From positions 1-64,000 of the forward strand of contig DASPRQ010000025.1 of NCBI GenBank assembly GCA_035624355.1: a stretch of 64,000 nucleotides of DNA, in the 5' to 3' direction. The notes beneath the pieces are model-generated. The model did not search any database, was not told the origin of the DNA, and saw nothing but the letters and a program-made list of their open reading frames with translations. The position numbers were made by a program, and so were the translations under genes. This stretch comes from Usitatibacter sp035624355 (lineage in GTDB: Bacteria; Pseudomonadota; Gammaproteobacteria; Burkholderiales; Usitatibacteraceae). Positions 8,662 through 15,973 of this stretch are shown one piece after another (position 1 is the stretch's first letter; every line of letters begins with the position of its first letter).

Positions 8662-10128
8662 GTGAGACTCCGCGCCGTCATCGCCCTCGCCCTCGCGGCC
8701 TGCATCGCCACGCCGGCGCTTCCGCAGGGGCTGCCCGACCTGGGCGACGTTTCCTCCGCCGCGCTCTCGGACGCGCAGGAGAAGACGATCGGCGACCGCA
8801 TCATGCGCGACATACGGTCCGATCCCGCCTACGTCGACGACCCGGAGATCTCCGACTACATCAACTGGCTCGGCAACCGGCTGCTGCTCGCCGCCGACGG
8901 CCCGAGGCGCACCATCGACTTCTTCGTGGTCCGCGACGACACGATCAACGCCTTCGCCCTGCCGGGCGGCCACATCGGCGTGAACAGCGGCCTCGTCCTG
9001 CTCACCCAGAACGAGTCCGAGCTCGCCGGCGTGGTGGGCCACGAGATCGGCCACATCCTCCAGCGCCACCAGGCGCGCTCGATACAGGAGCAGCGCGGCT
9101 CGCAGTTCACGTCGCTCGCCGCGCTCGCGCTCGCCCTCCTCGCCGCGCGCAGCGGCAGCAGCCAGGCGGGGCAGGTGACCGAGGCCGCGGTCGCCTCGGC
9201 GGGGGCGCTCACGATGTCGACCCAGCTCTCCTACAGCCGCGAGCACGAGCGCGAGGCCGACCGCGTGGGACTCGGCCTCCTCGATCGCGCGGGCTTCTCC
9301 CCGCGGGCGATGGTCACCTTCTTCCAGCGCATGCTGCAGGCGAACCGCGTGAACGAGTTCAAGGGCGCCCCCGCGTACCTGCAGAACCACCCGCTCACGG
9401 TCGAGCGCATCGCGGACATGCAGGACCGCGTCGAGAGCATGCCCCCGCGCATCGTGTCCGACTCGACGGAGTACGGCATCGCGCGCGCGAAGCTGCGCGC
9501 CGAGGCGGGCTCTCCGAGCGAGGCGGTCGCCTTCTTCCGCGGCGCGCTCGTCGGCAAGACGGTCGTGCGCCCGCGCGACGACGTGTACGGCCTGGCGCTC
9601 GCCCTGCGCCGGGAGCGCAGCTTCGACGCGGCGTGGAAGACGCTCGCGCCCCTTCGCGCGGGGGGCAATCCCCACCCGGCGTACGAGCTCCTCGCGGGCG
9701 AGATCAAGGCCGACATGGGCCAGACCGACGCGGCGCTCGCCATCTACCGCGCGGCGCTCCAGGACCACCCCGACTACCGCGCGCTCATCTACGCCTACCT
9801 CGACCTGCTCGAGCAGGCCGGACACCCCCGGGAGGTCCTCGCCGACGTGGAGAAGCGCCTGCGCTCCCTGCCCGACGACCCGCGCCTCTACGAGATCCAG
9901 GCGCGCGCCTGCGAGGCCGTCGGCAACTTCCTCGGGCAGCACCGCGCCCAGGCCGAGGCGCTGTACCGGCGCGACCACCTCGCCGCGGCCGTCGACCAGC
10001 TCGAGATCGCCCTCAAGGCGAAGGGAAGCGATTTCTACGGGCTGTCGAGCGCGGAGGCGCGCCTGCGCGAGATGCGCGCGCTGCTCGACAACCAACGCGC
10101 CGCGGAAAAGGCGCTCAAGATCAGCTGA
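8662..10128 (+). CDS. BepA/YfgC-like periplasmic M48 metalloprotease with TPR repeats
   Basis: A 488-residue exported zinc protease. Residues 1-22 are a signal peptide (start GTG at 8662, basic MRLR then hydrophobic core). Zinc motif HEIGH at residues 127-131, with the third ligand in the downstream 'EREAD' motif. The C-terminal third (about 290-480) holds TPR-like helices ('AYELLAGEIKADMGQTDAALAIYRAAL'). Characterised BepA proteins tend outer-membrane protein assembly and degrade stalled LptD. It is followed by soxX with an ATG overlapping its stop (TGATG), an unusual partner for a BepA-like gene. Confidence 0.88.
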   Translation: MRLRAVIALALAACIATPALPQGLPDLGDVSSAALSDAQEKTIGDRIMRDIRSDPAYVDDPEISDYINWLGNRLLLAADGPRRTIDFFVVRDDTINAFALPGGHIGVNSGLVLLTQNESELAGVVGHEIGHILQRHQARSIQEQRGSQFTSLAALALALLAARSGSSQAGQVTEAAVASAGALTMSTQLSYSREHEREADRVGLGLLDRAGFSPRAMVTFFQRMLQANRVNEFKGAPAYLQNHPLTVERIADMQDRVESMPPRIVSDSTEYGIARAKLRAEAGSPSEAVAFFRGALVGKTVVRPRDDVYGLALALRRERSFDAAWKTLAPLRAGGNPHPAYELLAGEIKADMGQTDAALAIYRAALQDHPDYRALIYAYLDLLEQAGHPREVLADVEKRLRSLPDDPRLYEIQARACEAVGNFLGQHRAQAEALYRRDHLAAAVDQLEIALKAKGSDFYGLSSAEARLREMRALLDNQRAAEKALKIS

Positions 10129-10466
10129 TGCGCGGCGCCCTGCTCGCCGCCATCGCGTGCGCCGCGGTCCTTCCCGCGGCCGCGCAGCCGCCGAGCGGCG
10201 CCGAACTCTTCGCCCGGCCCGACAAGGGGCACTGCCTCGCCTGCCACCAGGTGCCGGCGGGCGCGGGGCCGTCGAACCGCTCCGACCTCGGCCCGCGCCT
10301 CGAAGGAGCGCGCATGCGCGCCCTGGGCCGCGAGGCGCTGCGCCGCATCCTCTTCGACCCCACGGCGGCCAATCCCGACACCGTGATGCCCCCCTACGGC
10401 CGGCATCGCATCCTCGACAGCGCGGAGATCGACCGCATCGTGGAGTACCTCTATGCGCTTCCGTGA
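10128..10466 (+). CDS. soxX: Sulfur-oxidation cytochrome c SoxX
   Basis: A 112-residue exported monohaem cytochrome c: signal peptide to about residue 19, haem motif CLACH (Cys36, Cys39, His40) and a Met ligand in VMPPYG (Met87). The spacing and the 'DLGPRLEG' and 'TVMPPYGRHRILDS' stretches are characteristic of SoxX, the small subunit of the SoxXA c-type cytochrome that joins sulfur substrates such as thiosulfate to SoxYZ in the periplasm. It overlaps soxA by 14 bases. No soxY, Z, B, C or D is present in this window. Confidence 0.9.
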   Translation: MRGALLAAIACAAVLPAAAQPPSGAELFARPDKGHCLACHQVPAGAGPSNRSDLGPRLEGARMRALGREALRRILFDPTAANPDTVMPPYGRHRILDSAEIDRIVEYLYALP

Positions 10467-11280
10467 CGCGTGCCGCCTGGCGATCGCCGCCTGGGCGATC
10501 GCCGCGCTGCCGGCCCCTGCCGCCTCGCCCGCGGAGGTGAAGGCCGAGATCGAGGCGCGGCTGCGCTCGCAGCTCCCGGAGCTCGAGCCCGGGGACTACG
10601 CGCTGGGCCCGGCTGCCTTCGACCCCGAGCTGCGCGCGCTCGCCGATGCGAACGGCGATGGCGCGAAGGCGGTCGTCGCGCGCGGAGCCGCCCTCTGGAG
10701 GCGCCGGTTCCGCGACGGCCGCTCGCTCGCCTCGTGCTTCCCGAACGGGGGCCGGCGCGTGGCGGTGGCCTATCCCCAGTACCACCCGCACCTCAAGCGG
10801 GTCTTCACGCTCGAGATGGCGGTGAACCAGTGCCTCAAGGCCCACAAGGAGCCGCTGCTCGACAACGCCGATCCCGCGACCATGGGCGCGATCACCGCCT
10901 ACGTGCGCAGCCTCTCCGACGGCTATCGGATCCACGTGCGCGTGCCCATGGCCGCGGAGCGCTTCTTCGAGCAGGGGCGGCGGATGTACTTCGCGCGCAT
11001 GGGACAGCGCAACTTCGCTTGCGCCTCGTGCCACCTGCAGGGCGCGGGCAAGCGCTACGCGGGCGCGCCGCTCGCGCCCGCGATCGGCCAGGCCGCCCGC
11101 TGGCCCTACATCCGCGCCGGCGAGGCGGTGACGCTGCAGGCGCAGATCCGCGAGTGCCTCGAGCGCATGGGCGCCGCTCCCTTTCCCGCAGGTTCCGAGG
11201 AGCTGAACGACCTCGAGTATTTCCTCACGTACCTGTCCAACGGCCTGAAGTTGCGCGCGAACGCCTGGCGCGGGCCGTGA
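10453..11280 (+). CDS. soxA: Sulfur-oxidation cytochrome c SoxA, monohaem type
   Basis: A 275-residue exported cytochrome, catalytic partner of SoxX. Signal peptide ends near residue 24. Only one haem motif is present (CASCH, Cys190-Cys193-His194). The N-terminal domain, which holds a second haem in dihaem SoxA, instead has Cys95 and Cys127, which by family knowledge form a disulfide in monohaem forms. Cys235 in IRECLERMG is in the position of the active-site cysteine that becomes persulfidated. Translation is probably coupled to soxX. The gene converges on the membrane-spermidine-synthase fusion with a 10-base gap. Confidence 0.93.
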   Translation: MRFRDACRLAIAAWAIAALPAPAASPAEVKAEIEARLRSQLPELEPGDYALGPAAFDPELRALADANGDGAKAVVARGAALWRRRFRDGRSLASCFPNGGRRVAVAYPQYHPHLKRVFTLEMAVNQCLKAHKEPLLDNADPATMGAITAYVRSLSDGYRIHVRVPMAAERFFEQGRRMYFARMGQRNFACASCHLQGAGKRYAGAPLAPAIGQAARWPYIRAGEAVTLQAQIRECLERMGAAPFPAGSEELNDLEYFLTYLSNGLKLRANAWRGP

Positions 11281-11290
11281 GGAGCCTCCG

Positions 11291-14200
11291 CTAGGAGGAG
11301 CCCGGCGCCGCGCAGATCCCGCCGTGGGGACGGGACGCGCCGGGCGGGGTGTTCGCCACCGCGTAGAGGTAGCGCAGGGCGATGGGCGCGGTGCCCGGCG
11401 AGAGCCAGTCGTGCGTCCCCAGGTCGAAGTAGCGGTTCGCCTCCGCGATCCGGTCGCGGCAGACCAGCCCCGCCACGGTGGCGATGAACGCGTATTCCGT
11501 CGCGGGTCCGTGAGTGCCGCGCCGGGCCTCCAGGACCGCAGCCCCGGCGGCGCTCATCGCGTCCGGATCGCGCGCGGCCACCGCCGAGAACAGGTCGAGC
11601 CAGCGGCGGTCCGCCTCCGGGAGCTTGCGCCCGCAAGCGGACGTCGCGAGGTGGCTCCACACCTCGAGGGCCGCCGCCTTGCCCAGGTGCGGATTGATCA
11701 CCTCGGCCATCGTGACGAGCGAGGGCAGCAGCCGTTCGAAGGTCACCTGCGCCGGGCAGCTCGCGGCCCACAGCGCGATCAGGCGCGCGGCGTGCTCGCG
11801 GGCATCGGACGCCGGGGCCGCGCCCGGAGCGAAGGCGGGATTCTCGAGGAGGTCGTGGAAGAACCACGCGTCGGACGTGGCCCGGTCGGAGGCGGCCCAG
11901 AAGAGCGAGGGGACGCGCCGGTCCGAAGGGTGGACCGTGCCGTCGAACATCTCGAGCAGCGGCACGGCCGCCACCTGCAGGCTCGTGAGGTCCTCCACGC
12001 GCTCCTGGGTGAAGCGCGTCCTCGAGGTGCGCTGCTCGAGCAGCGGCCGGTAGTCGGAGTTGGCCGGCACCCCCATCGCGCGATACAGCGCGAGCACCGA
12101 CGCCGCCGAGCCCACCGAGCGGCGCGCGAGCACGGCCCGGTCGGTGATCTTGAGCCTCTCGAGCAACGGCGCCATGGCGGGCCAGGCGAGCACCCGGTCG
12201 TCGATCGCGCCGACGGGCCCGCCCTTGCGGGCGATGAGGATGATGTCCGAGTCGATGGAGGAATACACCACGAAGTGCGGGAACGTCTTCGCCACCGCGT
12301 TGAAGATCGAGGCGAGGGCGACGGGGTCCATCTCGTAGGTGTGCAGCCACTGGGAGAGCACGCCGCCCTCGTTGAGGGACGCCGAGAGCCTGCGGTAGAA
12401 CTCCTCGGTGAAGAGCGAGGCGACGCCGCTCACCCACGGGTTCGACGGCTCCGAGACGATGATGTCGTAGCGGCGCTTGCTGCGCGCGAAGTACGACTTC
12501 GCGTCGTCGATCACCACGTGGCTGCGCGGATCGGAGAATGCGCGCTGCACGATCGGCAGGAACTTCCGCGCGCCCTCCACCATCGCCGGCTCGATCTCCA
12601 CGGTGTCCACGCGCTCGATGTTCGGGGAGCGCAGCATCACGTCGGTGGACATGCCCGAGCCGAACCCGATGAGCGCCGCGGTCTTCGCCTGCGGGTCGTG
12701 CGCGAGCGGCATGAGCGAGAGCATCGCCATGGTGAGCTCGTCCGGGGTGGGCGTGCGCCCGTCCACCTGGATCGCCGCGTCGGTCTTGCCGTTGGTGCGG
12801 ATCGCCATGAAGCCCGCGTCGCTCAGGACGTCGACGGTGGCCGTCTTCCCGTCCCGGTGGAACGCGACCTGCGTCCTCTCGGCGAGCCGCGCCTCTCCCG
12901 AGCGGAACACGCCCGAGGCGGCCCGCCGCGCGTCGATGGGAAAGGCGATCGCGATCGCGAGCAGCGCCGCGACGCCCGCCGGGATCGCCCACGCCGACGC
13001 GCCGCGGCCGCCGGCTGCCGCGCGGCGCGAGGCGATCAGCACCACGCCCAGCCCGACGTCGATCGCCGCGCCCGTGAGCAGCGCTCCGCGCAAGCCCAGC
13101 GTGGTCATGAGGACGTGCACCGCGAGCACGACGCCCGCGATCGAGCCGAGCGTGTTGACCGAGTAGACGAGGCCGATCGCCCGCTCGCCGGCGCTCGAGC
13201 GCAGCAGCCGATAGGTGATGAGCGGCAGCGTCATGCCGGCGCAGAACGTGGCCGGCAGCATCACGAGGAGCGCGATTCCCGTCGAGCCCAGGTTGAAGAG
13301 CACGAAGCCGCCGCCGTTGCGCGCGACCGACGAGAGCAGCCACGCCATGAAGTCGAAGGAGCCGTTGTAGATGGGCAGCGTCGCGGCGGCGGCCACGCCC
13401 ATCACCACCTGGACCACGCCGAGGAACCTCACGGGGTCGCCGATCGCGTCCACGCGCTGCCGGATCCAGCGCCCGCCGAGCGCGAGGCCCAGGATGAAGC
13501 TCGCGAGCATGAGCTCGAAGGAATAGGTCGAGGCGCCGAGCACGAGGCTCAGCATCCGGATCCAGACGATCTCGTAGACGAACGAGGAAAGCCCGGTGAG
13601 CAGCGCCGTGGCGAGGAGCAGCCTGAGGAGCCGCGAGCCCGCCTCCGCGCCGCGCCCGTCCTCGGCCGCGCCTTCCTCCATGCGAGCGACCGCGAAGGGC
13701 GGCGGCGTCACGCGCGCGAGCGCCATCGCGCCGGCGGCGAGCGCGATGTTGGCCGTCCCCGCGAAGGCGAGCGTGCCGGGCAGCCCGAACGCCGGGATCA
13801 GCACGAAGACCGAGGCGAGCACCCCGATCACCGCGCCGAAGCTGTTCACGAAATAGAGCATCGCCACGTGGTGCCCCGGCGCCGACGGATCGAGGCGCAG
13901 CACCGCCGAGCTCACCAGCGGGAAGGTCGCCCCGATCAGCACCGACTGCGGCAGCAGCATGAGGGCCGAGAGCAGCCACTGGGTCGCGCAGAACGAGTGC
14001 TCGGCCGAGCACGTGGCGGGAAGCAGGCTCGCGTAGCCCCACTGCGTCACGGCGACGAACAGGGGATGGAACACGAGCGCCATGAGCCCCACCGCGAGCT
14101 CAACGGCCGCGTACCAGCGAAGCGGGTTGGCGATCCGGCGCGCGAGTCGCGCGCAGATCCACGCGCCCAGGGCGAGACCGCCGATGAACACCACGAGCAC

Positions 14201-14329
14201 GACGGTCTGCGCATACGCCGAGTGCCCGAGGAAGAGCTGGAGGTAGTGGGTCCAGACCGACTCGTAGATGAGCCCGCCGAAGCCCGACACCATGAACAGC
14301 CCGAAGATCAGCTCGATCCTGCGATTCAT
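11291..14329 (-). CDS. Fused multi-pass membrane / spermidine-synthase-like protein
   Basis: A 1012-residue protein. Residues 1 to about 470 form two bundles of hydrophobic segments resembling MFS halves ('SGFGGLIYESVW' and a repeat 'TGLSSFVYEIVWIRML'). Residues about 490-740 form a SAM-type Rossmann domain of the spermidine synthase family: GFGSGMSTDVML, DTVEIEP (acidic SAM contact) and 'DDAKSYF', then 'SEPSNPW'. The last roughly 270 residues are helical and soluble. Such SpeE fusions are widespread but their products are not established; polyamine synthesis should not be assumed. It starts 10 bases after the TfpX/Z gene, in the pilin block. Confidence 0.8.
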   Translation of the reverse strand: MNRRIELIFGLFMVSGFGGLIYESVWTHYLQLFLGHSAYAQTVVLVVFIGGLALGAWICARLARRIANPLRWYAAVELAVGLMALVFHPLFVAVTQWGYASLLPATCSAEHSFCATQWLLSALMLLPQSVLIGATFPLVSSAVLRLDPSAPGHHVAMLYFVNSFGAVIGVLASVFVLIPAFGLPGTLAFAGTANIALAAGAMALARVTPPPFAVARMEEGAAEDGRGAEAGSRLLRLLLATALLTGLSSFVYEIVWIRMLSLVLGASTYSFELMLASFILGLALGGRWIRQRVDAIGDPVRFLGVVQVVMGVAAAATLPIYNGSFDFMAWLLSSVARNGGGFVLFNLGSTGIALLVMLPATFCAGMTLPLITYRLLRSSAGERAIGLVYSVNTLGSIAGVVLAVHVLMTTLGLRGALLTGAAIDVGLGVVLIASRRAAAGGRGASAWAIPAGVAALLAIAIAFPIDARRAASGVFRSGEARLAERTQVAFHRDGKTATVDVLSDAGFMAIRTNGKTDAAIQVDGRTPTPDELTMAMLSLMPLAHDPQAKTAALIGFGSGMSTDVMLRSPNIERVDTVEIEPAMVEGARKFLPIVQRAFSDPRSHVVIDDAKSYFARSKRRYDIIVSEPSNPWVSGVASLFTEEFYRRLSASLNEGGVLSQWLHTYEMDPVALASIFNAVAKTFPHFVVYSSIDSDIILIARKGGPVGAIDDRVLAWPAMAPLLERLKITDRAVLARRSVGSAASVLALYRAMGVPANSDYRPLLEQRTSRTRFTQERVEDLTSLQVAAVPLLEMFDGTVHPSDRRVPSLFWAASDRATSDAWFFHDLLENPAFAPGAAPASDAREHAARLIALWAASCPAQVTFERLLPSLVTMAEVINPHLGKAAALEVWSHLATSACGRKLPEADRRWLDLFSAVAARDPDAMSAAGAAVLEARRGTHGPATEYAFIATVAGLVCRDRIAEANRYFDLGTHDWLSPGTAPIALRYLYAVANTPPGASRPHGGICAAPGSS

Positions 14330-14339
14330 TGCGCTCCCC

Positions 14340-15101
14340 TCAGTACGTCCACGGCCTGAACGCGAAGGTGCCCAGGAAATCGCCGTTCGACCGGTCCACC
14401 AGCGCGGCGAGGTCGCGCTTGCCCGCGCGCATGGGCAGGAACCCGATCCGGTCCTCGGGTCGGTCCACCTTCGCCCCCAGCCGTCCGATGCTCGCCTCCT
14501 CGCCCGGGTTGAGGGCCTCGAGGCGGGAGAGCGGAGCGGCGTGGGCGGTGACCTGGCGTCTCACGTCGTCGTAGGGAACGAAGTATTCCGGGTACGTCTG
14601 CAGGTCGAAGCCCGCCGCCGCGGTGATCGCGATGCGCAGCTGCTCTTCCGGGTTCTTGGGCAGCCGCGCGCCCGCCAGATGCGGGCCGGTGACCGAAAGC
14701 GCGTCGAAGGGCGGCTTCGCCCTGGCGCGCTCGGCCTCGAGGACCTGGTTCGCCCGCACGAGCTCGAAGCGGTCCTCCACGAACACGATCCACACGGGGC
14801 GCGACACGTAGAGCACGTACGCGCCATAGCAGAGCGCGGCGATCTGAAGGACGGCGATGGTCGCGAGGTCGAACTTGAGCCCCTTCTTGCCGGGCACGAA
14901 GATGATCAGCGTGATGAGCGGCCCGAGGGTCACGTCGACGAACACGATGAGCAGGAAGAGCGCGCGCCCGCCCGCGGCGGCGAACAGCGCCCCAGGATAC
15001 CAGGCGAAGTAGATCACCGCGAACACGACCGCGGCGATCACCGCGGTGATCGCCAGGTGCAGCGGCGCGACCTGCCAGCGGGTGATGGGCCTCTTCCCCA
15101 T
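14340..15101 (-). CDS. TfpX/TfpZ-type pilin accessory protein
   Basis: A 253-residue membrane protein with two or three hydrophobic helices in the first 105 residues ('LAITAVIAAVVFAVIYFAW', 'DVTLGPLITLIIFVPGKKG') and a soluble C-terminal part. 'WQVAPLHLAITA' and 'FDVTLGPLITLI'-like stretches are typical of the TfpX/TfpZ family, which is encoded beside certain type IV pilins in Pseudomonas and betaproteobacteria and affects pilin assembly. It lies 70 bases downstream of the pilin gene, beyond a terminator hairpin, so it probably depends on read-through from the pilin promoter. Confidence 0.87.
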   Translation of the reverse strand: MGKRPITRWQVAPLHLAITAVIAAVVFAVIYFAWYPGALFAAAGGRALFLLIVFVDVTLGPLITLIIFVPGKKGLKFDLATIAVLQIAALCYGAYVLYVSRPVWIVFVEDRFELVRANQVLEAERARAKPPFDALSVTGPHLAGARLPKNPEEQLRIAITAAAGFDLQTYPEYFVPYDDVRRQVTAHAAPLSRLEALNPGEEASIGRLGAKVDRPEDRIGFLPMRAGKRDLAALVDRSNGDFLGTFAFRPWTY

Positions 15102-15120
15102 CGCGGCTCCTCCGGGGGTG

Positions 15121-15149
15121 AAAAAAAGAACGGGCCGCTTGCGCGGCCC
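15121..15149 (-). terminator. Intrinsic terminator after the pilin gene
   Basis: On the minus strand a perfect 7-bp stem (GGGCCGC / GCGGCCC) closes a GCAA loop, a GNRA-type tetraloop, and is followed by GTTCTTTTTTTC. It sits 22 bases after the pilin stop and before the accessory gene. Partial termination here would give abundant pilin mRNA and less of the downstream genes. Confidence 0.9.
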
Positions 15150-15171
15150 ATTCCCGATGCAGTTGCTGCTA

Positions 15172-15666
15172 TTACCCGCGGCAGGTCGCCGGGAGGTACT
15201 TCGGCAGGATGTTCGTGCCGCCGTTCGTCGCGTCGCAGAACCACGCGCTGATCGGGGGCGCGTTGCCGCCGCCGGCCGTGGCGCAGCCGCCCGAAGCCGT
15301 CGCGACCGCAGGAGGCGTCGCGCAACCGGCTTTGTAGCCGAGCGTCTTGTTCGCGCCCAGCTGGCCCGCGAGACCGCCGCCCGCGTCGACCGTGATGTCG
15401 CCGTTGGTGACCACCGGGGCGTTCGAGTTCGCCGTACCGGAGTCAGAGCAACCGGCGGCCGTCTGGTCGGCCGGCATGTAGCCCTTCGACTGGTAGTACT
15501 CCGCCACGCTGGTCTTGCAGACGCCCGCGGCGTTGATCAGCTCGGTGACCTTCGAACGGACCATGTAGTCCTGGTAGGCCGGAATCGCGATGGCCGCCAG
15601 GATGCCGATGATCGCCACCACGATCATCAACTCGATGAGCGTGAAGCCCTTCTGGAAACGATTCAT
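15172..15666 (-). CDS. pilA: Type IV major pilin
   Basis: A 164-residue type IVa prepilin. The short leader MNRFQKG is cut by the prepilin peptidase before Phe8; Glu at mature position 5 and the hydrophobic helix that follows ('TLIELMIVVAIIGILAAIA') are diagnostic. ATG 15666 was chosen over an upstream TTG (15726) because it gives the standard leader and has AAGGGAG at proper spacing. Six cysteines occur, the last two (WFC and ATC near the end) fitting the C-terminal disulfide loop. Gly/Ala/Thr-rich middle region suggests a variable exposed face. Upstream is a sigma-54 promoter, downstream a terminator. Confidence 0.95.
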   Translation of the reverse strand: MNRFQKGFTLIELMIVVAIIGILAAIAIPAYQDYMVRSKVTELINAAGVCKTSVAEYYQSKGYMPADQTAAGCSDSGTANSNAPVVTNGDITVDAGGGLAGQLGANKTLGYKAGCATPPAVATASGGCATAGGGNAPPISAWFCDATNGGTNILPKYLPATCRG

Positions 15667-15973
15667 GAATGCTCCCTTCTGCAGTTGGAATGTGCGGCCC
15701 AGCAACGGCCGGCCCTTGCTATGCAACTGCCGTGCCCGGTCCGGGAAGGTGGACGGCCGGGCACCATCCTAGTCCCCCGCGCCGCCTGCGCAATTTCTCC
15801 TGCGCGATCAAGGGGCTGGCGTACCCCTGCCGCAGGCCCGCCGGCCCTCGGCCCGGCCCCGCCCGCCCGCCACGGCCGAAGGCCCCCCGGCTGACCCCGA
15901 TGCGGCACAAAAGTGACGAACATTGTCAGGCCCCCCGGGCCCGCTCCGGCGCGGCCCGGCGCGGCGCCGGACC
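15667..15973. other. 307-bp non-coding region upstream of pilA
   Basis: Separates the HD-GYP gene (stop at 15974) from pilA, both on the minus strand. It holds the sigma-54 element at 15722-15737 and a TGAC-N7-GTCA near-palindrome at 15914-15928, within a locally less GC-rich patch, which could be an upstream activator site. GC-rich inverted repeats just after the HD-GYP stop have no T run, so I do not call a terminator. Confidence 0.7.
15722..15737 (-). promoter_or_regulatory. Sigma-54 promoter for pilA
   Basis: Minus-strand GGGCACGGCAGTTGCA. Against the consensus TGGCACG-N4-TTGCA the -24 GG, the -12 GC and the spacing between them are exact; only the first base differs. Transcription would begin near 15711, giving a leader of about 45 bases before the pilA ATG. 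Pilin genes in Pseudomonas and relatives are classically driven by RpoN with PilS/PilR, neither of which is in this window. Confidence 0.82.

Noticed and set aside
10453..11280. SoxA as a decayed gene because one haem motif is missing
   Set aside because: Cys95 and Cys127 take the place of the missing haem as in monohaem SoxA; the frame is intact and coupled to soxX.
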